The notes beneath the pieces are model-generated. The model saw only the letters and a list, made by a program, of their open reading frames with translations, did not search any database and was not told the origin of the DNA. Below are positions 57,686 through 64,000 of a stretch of 64,000 nt of DNA, piece by piece. The position numbers and the translations under genes are program-made. Position 1 is the stretch's first letter. Every line of letters begins with the position of its first letter. Source of the DNA: Agelas oroides (lineage: Eukaryota; Porifera; Demospongiae; Agelasida; Agelasidae); the NCBI GenBank assembly GCA_949130485.1, contig OX422183.1:14234543-14298542 (forward strand). Reading direction: 5' to 3'.

Positions 57686-58281
57686 TCGTTCCCAGGGCTC
57701 TTCCCACATGCGAATGAAAATTTGACGATAGCCTGGTAAAATTTATCACATGAGCAATGTCACAGGTAGAGAGAAGTTAATTACATGGGGCGAATGAATG
57801 AGTTCACCCACGCTTTATGGACACAAGCTTTATTGTGTGAAAGCTTTATGGCCGACAGAACGGGACTAGACAGCACTATGACCTGGCAGTACGGCAAGCT
57901 ATGGTAAGTGTACATAGACCCATACATTCAAAAATCAGGCTAACTTTCTCACTTAGTACCTGGCAAACTAACCACTGTACACCCTGGAGAATGGTTTCCA
58001 AGGCGCTATTAAACACTAAGGTGGCCCTTTCCAAGACTTTGCTCTGCACTTACTGTTCGAAAGAACTGCCAGAATTGGCTCCTACCAAAACACGGTTACG
58101 TGTACTGTTGATTGCACAATTACATGCGTGGGCACATCAACAATCCGCCTGCACTCAATTAATATCTCTACCTTCTCTCTACCCTCTACGTCACTCACGT
58201 GATAAATTATTCCAGACCCTCTCCCGCTTTTCCGTACTGCAAGCAACGGAAAGCTGGGTGGGGCCTAGCAACAAGGCTAGC
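57686..58281. mobile_element. Element ended by CTCGTTCCCAGGGC-like sequences
   Basis: Left TAGACTCGTTCCCAGGGCTC, right GGGGCCTAGCAACAAGGCTA. Imperfect relative of the TAGCCTCGTTCCCAGG family, with an unrelated centre. Confidence 0.5.
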
Positions 58282-58451
58282 TCCCAATAATATTGTTGGG
58301 ATAAAGATAAATTGTGCATTCATGTTCAATAAATCAGCATTGTGCTGAGTACAGTACAACTAGCATATAATTAATATGCACAAGCTATATTCAAATCCTT
58401 AAATTGATTACTTGTCACTGGATGACAGAAAAACGAAGATACACAACTCAC

Positions 58452-58517
58452 TAGATGGGGTAGGTGTAGGAGTAGGTGTGGGGGTAGGTGTGGTTACACA
58501 TCGGTCATCAGTGTTTT
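58452..58517 (-). CDS. Gene C2, stalk exon
   Basis: 66 nt, phase 1 to 1, acceptor TTTTCTG side intact, donor GTGAGTT. It encodes NTDDRCV followed by a run of Thr-Pro pairs, more regular than in C1, probably O-glycosylated. Confidence 0.72.
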
Positions 58518-60173
58518 CTGTAGCAAGAGGCAAACAGCGAGTAAAATGTCCATCACAATGAGGCTATTAGCTTGAGTATCTGGTTTGACTTCACCAACAC
58601 TTGTAGTGTGTCGTTATAGCAACATAATTATATGGTTGGTGTGGGGTAAAAGTAAACCTCCACACAGAATCATAAATTTCGAGTTAAATGTTTCTGTCTC
58701 TTGAATAGCACTTCACGTAAAAAAAACAACCTAAAAAAGCATTTTTGTTGTCCATCCATTCCTAGGAAATCTTTGCATATGTAAGGTTCTTGGGCAGAGT
58801 GTCTTCTGTTTGAAAGTTTCAAATTGACGTTGCAAAATGAAGCACTGTAGTCTTGTATTCATGCAGGTCTTCTAATCCTGGCATATGGTTATAAGCAGTA
58901 CCCTGTGCTAGCATATCAAGGTTACATATTTTCAACTGCTCAATTTTTGTTGCCATCAAGAGCACATCTATTACACAGTTAGAGTAAGTTAGCAATTATC
59001 GGACGACAGGTATATTCGGACGCTCAAACGCGGAGGGAAAACTGCGTAAACATTTGGCAATACCGCAAGACTGTAGCGGAGGTACGCGGTACCTGGTGTA
59101 CCAAAAATGACGCCCGCTCATTGTTTCCTGTTGGCGCTAGAAGTGATAAAACGGCCGTCCGAAAAACATCAATCTTCGGATAAGTGTATCTATTTTCAGA
59201 CACTGTTGCTTGTGCCTTCTCTGAAGCTGCTTTTGGAGAGATTTTAGCATTGATACGATGCCCCAAGACCTCCCCAATTCACAATATATTTTGGTAGCGG
59301 TAGCAGTAGCAGCTTTGAACACTCAGGGGTGCAGCTGAACATGGACCAGTCCAATTCGATCAATAATCGGACGCTGAAATTTGTCGTTTCTTGCTGTGTT
59401 GTCTCCAAACAAGTTGAAGTCTCCACAATATTAGCATCATTAGAATCTACAGGCTCTTGGCTACATGCTGGTACTTGTCCGGTGTTTGTGCGTTGAGTAG
59501 TTCTCGAGATATAAATATATTCCATGTTTCTTTCCATAAAGTACGCTGGTTGATTTATGTGCAGTATAAATAGGTGAGTTCGAACGATATCGTGCAATAT
59601 GAGTATGGTTATGTGTAAAACTCGCTCTGTTACTGTACTTGCAACTTTCCTTCACAAACTGAAAATATAAACATCAATGAAGTATTATCCAGTGCCAACC
59701 CAAAAATCATGAAGTGCACCTAATCTTATTGCCGGGCTTCACATATAGTACCAAAATGCTTTGAAGTATGTTGTGGGCAGTTCATTTGAGGCCTTCAATG
59801 CTCTGAACATGTAGGAGTTAATTAGGCATGCCTGTGTGATCTCTAGACATGATAGCTGTAATCTATACTGTTGAGCAATTTGTTTTGTTATGAAAGTACG
59901 TAGGCATATCATAGTATGAACCAGGGCAATAGTACATAGGGCAAATGCATATCTTGTAGCATGAACTTTGATAACTGGATGAAGTTTTGTTTGGTTTTGT
60001 GGGGCTTTAACTTGCACTCCCTCAACCAACATGCACAAGCACTGCATGTACACAACTAGTCTCGAACCCAGACCACCCCTCTGGGGGTCTGGGTTCGAGA
60101 TTAGTACACAACATGCGTGTAGGCACTGAGCATGTACTGAGCATGTAGGCACTGAGCATGTACTTATATATGT

Positions 60174-60842
60174 TACAGCCGGATTTCAAACCTTTGACCG
60201 GTTTTTAAACCGTTCAACAGGATTATAAGCTGGTCGGCCGGATTTAAAACCGGTCCGGTTTACGCAAAGTCAAAAAGCGGGTCAATAAGCCGGCGTGCGC
60301 GGTCAAAAAGCGGGCCCACGCATGCGCTGGACGGCTTACCACCTGGTGCGCGTGGTCAATGGTCTTTCAGGTGTGCCGATAAAAGCTACTGGAAAGAGAA
60401 GCTGCAAAACAATATGGGAACGAGGCTAGTCAGTTCTTTTCGTGTTAATCTTAGCTTTACTTGTTTATAGTCTCACAGGCAAGACCCAACCAACGCCAGC
60501 GCGGATCGATTTCAGTATCCGATCCGCGCTGGCGTTGGTTGGGTCTCGCTTGCGAGACTACCTTGCTTGGTATACTTCAGTAAATCGTTTGGCCAGCTTC
60601 ATGCAGTTCGGGCTGTTTGTTTGGCAAGCTTGTACAGCTTTCATGCCGTTCAGGCTGCTTGTAAACCATTCGGCCAGCTTCCAAGCCGTTCGGCCAGCAA
60701 TCAAACCGTTTGGCCTGGTTTCTAAACGGGACCACTTCGCTACGTATTATTGAAAGCGGGCCAACCAGTTTAAAAACTGGCTGACCGGTTTATAAACCGG
60801 TGGCCCGTTTACAAACTGGTCAAGTTTGCAATCGGTTCGCAA
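60174..60842. repeat. CCGGTTT/AAACCGG-rich repeat, left arm of large inverted repeat
   Basis: Many GACCGGTTTTTAAACCG-like and TTCGGCCAGC-like words. The part 60570-60842 is inverted at 63484-63935. Confidence 0.8.
60468..60560. repeat. Near-perfect hairpin
   Basis: A 26-bp exact stem (60483-60508 with 60520-60545), loop 11 nt, extended outward by TAGTCTCRCARGCRAGACCC on both sides. Probably a small foldback element. Confidence 0.9.
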
Positions 60843-61014
60843 AGCCAGAGTTTGCATGAAAACAACTACATAACACCAGTGTATTTACCATCTTAGCTAA
60901 CCACTACATTTTTGGTTGCTTTTGTTTTAGTCATCCCACAGATAACTTTGATTGTAACACAGGGTTGCTCCACCCACCTAACATGCATGCACCGTCGAGC
61001 AGAGGATGATTCCC

Positions 61015-61100
61015 GGAGGTAGCAGCAATGAGAGGCTGACTGACGTAGGAACAACCTCATTTGTGCCTACATCAGTCAGCCTCTCATCGTTTCTGCCTCC
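61015..61100. other. Pre-miRNA-like hairpin
   Basis: 35-nt arms (61015-61049, 61066-61100) with about five mismatches and a 16-nt loop; core AGAGGCTGACTGA. Size and mismatches would suit a precursor miRNA, but a decayed palindromic MITE is equally likely. Strand unknown; it lies in a C2 intron. Confidence 0.4.
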
Positions 61101-61351
61101 GACAGTGTCACTGCACTCATAATATGTATTATGTCAACTACTCTTCTAACAAAACAGCCAGAGATTCTGCTGGTGAGATTGTTTGCTAAACTCATAATAC
61201 TGCTTGGAATTAACAGGAAATTCTCACTATACTAAGCTACTTTCAGTTACTTTTCAGCTACTTTGTCAGCACTTCAGATTAACAGAAGAATCCAACAATC
61301 AACACACATACACATCCATAACACACCATAACAGAAATGCTTTAGCCTTAC

Positions 61352-61562
61352 CGAACAGTTCAGGAGTAGTTTGTCCACTCAAGCCAAAATCATTCCTCAG
61401 TGAGAGACTGATATTGTAGCTTGTCCCATTTACAATGTTGTTGATGCGGAAAGGTTGGTTACTGGATACAGAACGACACTCGTCTGTACAGTTGTCTCCA
61501 GTACAATAGTTGACACAAATATCCCTGGGGGGTAGCGTAAGCCCACTGTTTTCTGTGCGGTC
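61352..61562 (-). CDS. Gene C2, FN3 domain second half
   Basis: Phase 0 in (GCTTCACAG), phase 1 out (GTAAGG). It encodes DRTENSGLTLPPRDICVNYC, and later FRINNIVNGTSYNISLSLRN, FN3 C to G strands with N-linked sites. Corresponds to gene B 42988-43216. Confidence 0.75.
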
Positions 61563-62140
61563 CTGTGAAGCAAACCGCATTAAAACAGCTGTGTTACCAT
61601 ACAATTATATGCATACATGTACAGATACAAATTCCAGTGTCTAATATGCACAGGTGGTTGTGTTTGTAATGGTATCACACATGAAGGGACTTAAACTAGT
61701 CTTCAGTACACCACATCCATAAGCTCAATGATGATTATGTGGGCACAGTCAAAGTCATAAAATTATTACCTATGAAGTTTAATTTAAGTGGCTATTTTAA
61801 CTATGTAGTAAAAGAGAGCACCCCCTTTACCAGCCTCATTCTGCACTAGAAGCTAAGAGACTTCCCTATTATGTAATACCAAATTCCACATGTCTATATA
61901 TACAATGTATTGGCTAACATTACCCAGCTGTCACATGCACTTGCTGACAATAGCAATGACAAAGATGAGCTGTGTGACAACTTTTCTAGACAGCGAGGGG
62001 ACTTTTCATATTCACTCTCCATGAAAATCTACGATTTTATGCATCACTATTTTCAATTGAAATATATTAATTGATGCTCATCTCATGAGACTGAGTAAAC
62101 CCATTAAGGAAATTTACATACATGTACATGCTATCATACC

Positions 62141-62213
62141 TGCCAGACAACATTAACAAACTCAAGATCAGGGCAGTCAGGTTGAAATCTGATGAAAGTT
62201 GGAGCATAAGGTA
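62141..62213 (-). CDS. Gene C2, FN3 domain first half (possible frameshift)
   Basis: Acceptor TTTTTCTCTCCTAG, donor GTATGAT. It begins PYAPTFIRFQPDCPDLE. The length is 73 nt, but 74 is needed to join the next exon in phase 0; one base appears missing near 62160. Either a sequence error or a disabling mutation. Confidence 0.55.
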
Positions 62214-62712
62214 CTAGGAGAGAAAAAGAGATACCAAGTAAACACACCTAGAAATGATGTGAACAAACAATATAAATATAAACTTCATATAATGTAATGG
62301 TTGATTCAGAACTCAGTGTAGGGGTACACTCTTTCCTGCCCATTATAAGGGAAATGAATAGATAGTGTGATTTTATACACACATGCACCTTCTGTTGTTG
62401 ATTTCTTTCGTGTTTTGATTTGTTTACAATGCCATTGCTACCTCTAGCCAGGTGCTTACAGTACTACTAATGACCAATCAGATGCGGAGTTCACTTTTTG
62501 TGCAGCTGAGCCATGTAAAAAGTGAAATCCACATTTGATTGGTTGATAGCGGTGGAATTTGGGATAAATGGTATGTATAGTCTTACAATACAAACTTTAA
62601 GTACCTATACGATTAAAATTGATATCAGTCATAGTTAAAAAGTAAGTAATATTAGTCTAATATAGGAATTAGGAAAAACCGTATTATGTACTAGATCAAT
62701 TGCTCTATATAC

Positions 62713-63015
62713 CTTGTAGGTGTATAGGTGAACTTGCAGGCCCCCTCAGGTCCCCTCGGCAGTTAGCTGCCGTCACTGTGAAGGTATACCTGTCACCTTC
62801 CTGTGGTGTTATCTGTATTGAGCATGTGTAGTTACGTTCAGTCACCCTCTGGACCATGTTGCTATTCCCACACAGATCCTCAGGACCAGAGATATTGACA
62901 AAGTAGGCATCAATGGTTTCATTCATGTCCAGTGGAGGCTCGAGCCATGTGATGATGAACTGCTCCCTCGGGGTGGGAAATGTCACAGGTTCAGTCCTTG
63001 GAGCAGCTGGCGGGG
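62713..63015 (-). CDS. Gene C2, FN3 domain exon
   Basis: Phase 1 to 1, acceptor GTTTCCAG, donor GTATATAG. PPAAPRTEPV, IITWLEPPLD, YFVNISGPEDLCG, YTFTVTAANC: an intact FN3 domain matching gene B 40865-41176. Earlier C2 exons lie beyond the window. Confidence 0.88.
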
Positions 63016-63076
63016 CTGGAAACACAGTGTAGAGTTTGTAAGCTGACATCAGTGGATTGACATGATGGAACACAAT

Positions 63077-63145
63077 GGGTGGGGGGGGGGGGGGGGGGGG
63101 AGGGGGGGGGGGTGAAACAGTCCCCCCCCACCCTCCCCCCCACAC
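63077..63145. repeat. Poly(G)/poly(C) inverted tract
   Basis: G runs (63078-63111) followed by C runs (63121-63140) then CACACA. May form a hairpin or G-quadruplex; length unreliable. Confidence 0.85.
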
Positions 63146-63483
63146 ACACACACTTACTCACTCGCTATTGATATTTGCATGCATAATGATTTCAAGTATG
63201 TTCATTTGTTGCATAACAACAAAGAGAGCAACAAACTCGTGATATTAACTTTTTTTGGTATAGCTATGTACGCACTATGGTGATAATGATTTTATCATAC
63301 GAACCTTCTATTTCATTGCACGTTCAGACTCGCGAGCATATGACTTGTAGTATATGATATGGATTCTCTATCAATACTTGTAGTTAAAAATACGGCTTTT
63401 TATAAACTGCATGCAGCTGCAAGGCCTATTGACTCCCATACATTCGTGCGAGTTAGACGTATGATAAATCCATGTATATGTTG

Positions 63484-63935
63484 CGAACCAATTGCAAACT
63501 TGACCAGTTTGTAAACAGGCCACTGGTTTATAAACCGGTCAACCAGTTTTCAAATGGTTAGCCCACTTTNNNNNNNNNNNNNNNNNNNNNNNNNNNNNNN
63601 NNNNNNNNNNNNNNNNNNNNNNNNNNNNNNNNNNNNNNNNNNNNNNNNNNNNNNNNNNNNNNNNNNNNNNNNNNNNNNNNNNNNNNNNNNNNNNNNNNNN
63701 NNNNNNNNNNNNNNNNNNNNNNNNNNNNNNNNNNNNNNNNNNNNNNNNNNNNNNNNNNNNNNNNNNNNNTCAAGTATACAAAGCAAAGTGGTCCCATCTA
63801 ACGGTAGCCCAAATGGTATGATAGCTGTACAAGCTTGCCGGATGGCTAGAAAGCTGGCAGAACAATTTAAAAGCAGCCCGTGGCCCAAACGGCATGAAAG
63901 ATGGTCGAACAAGTTACAGAAGTATACAGGTAAGG
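63484..63935. repeat. Right arm of large inverted repeat, with gap
   Basis: Reverse complement of 60570-60842, interrupted by 200 N at 63570-63769. It ends in similar words to the left arm; a poly(A) run follows (63945-63957). Confidence 0.8.
63570..63769. other. Assembly gap (200 N)
   Basis: Exactly 200 N, probably a scaffolding placeholder. ORFs across it are meaningless. Confidence 0.99.
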
Positions 63936-64000
63936 CTAACATGCAAAAAAAAAAAAAGCCTCATTTGCAGTTAAAACTACCAGTGGTGCTCACTCTTGTT

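Larger units (their letters stand above)
58520..61350. other. C2 intron with hairpins and repeats
   Basis: No exon seen. 58990-59380 has CGGACG words near both ends and several minus-strand ORFs I cannot assign. A hairpin at 60054-60105 pairs TCTCGAACCCAGACC with its complement. Confidence 0.5.

Noticed and set aside
63550-63942. 130-codon minus ORF
   Set aside because: Mostly N from the assembly gap.

Overview
This looks like a repeat-rich nuclear contig from an invertebrate animal, most likely a sponge. The reasons are split genes with GT-AG introns, single-pass receptors built from Ig, FN3 and sushi (CCP) modules on phase-1 exons, tyrosine-motif tails, a non-LTR retrotransposon, and dozens of short palindromic DNA elements. 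The species assignment is inference, and no prokaryotic operon structure is visible. A 200-base assembly gap lies at 63570-63769.

The genes are four related cell-surface receptors, reconstructed from splice sites and reading phase. Gene A (+) enters from the left, with exons 1389-1658, 2406-2633 and 3140-3468. Gene C1 (-) starts at 24224 and its exons run down to 4780. Gene B (+) runs from 37992 to 45585. Gene C2 (-) runs from beyond 63015 down to 46621. A/C1 and B/C2 are each convergent, tail-to-tail pairs. The two pairs are tandem copies about 41-43 kb apart: most of 1389-16690 can be matched by eye to 43531-57590. C1 and B are head to head and share nearly identical signal-peptide and Ig exons (70 and 312 nt in both).

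C1 and C2 have a Ser/Thr/Pro stalk, one transmembrane segment, a microexon of 25 or 31 nt, and then two phase-compatible alternative tails. The short tail is a single terminal exon (9.5 kb or 52.4 kb). The long tail is three exons. Both contain motifs fitting the ITIM pattern. The two distal long-tail exons are each preceded directly by a (CA)n tract that also supplies the splice acceptor. In C1 the ectodomain is intact but the intracellular half has three lesions: a frameshift after the membrane segment, a frameshift in the short tail, and a lost splice donor in the long tail. Together the locus resembles clustered, duplicating, paired receptor families used in self/non-self or microbial recognition, but no function is proven here.

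The rest is mobile and repeated DNA: an exact 40 x 32 bp minisatellite (1-1280), a 5'-truncated LINE (12350-14430), TTAA-flanked elements, elements with nested palindromes, several TACCGT-ended MITEs, many hairpins of a TAGCCTCGTTCCCAGG family, (TG)n tracts, and a large inverted repeat around the C2 FN3 exons. The stretch 28.5-37.9 kb has no gene I can support apart from two weak ORFs. The long introns hold only the repeats listed.
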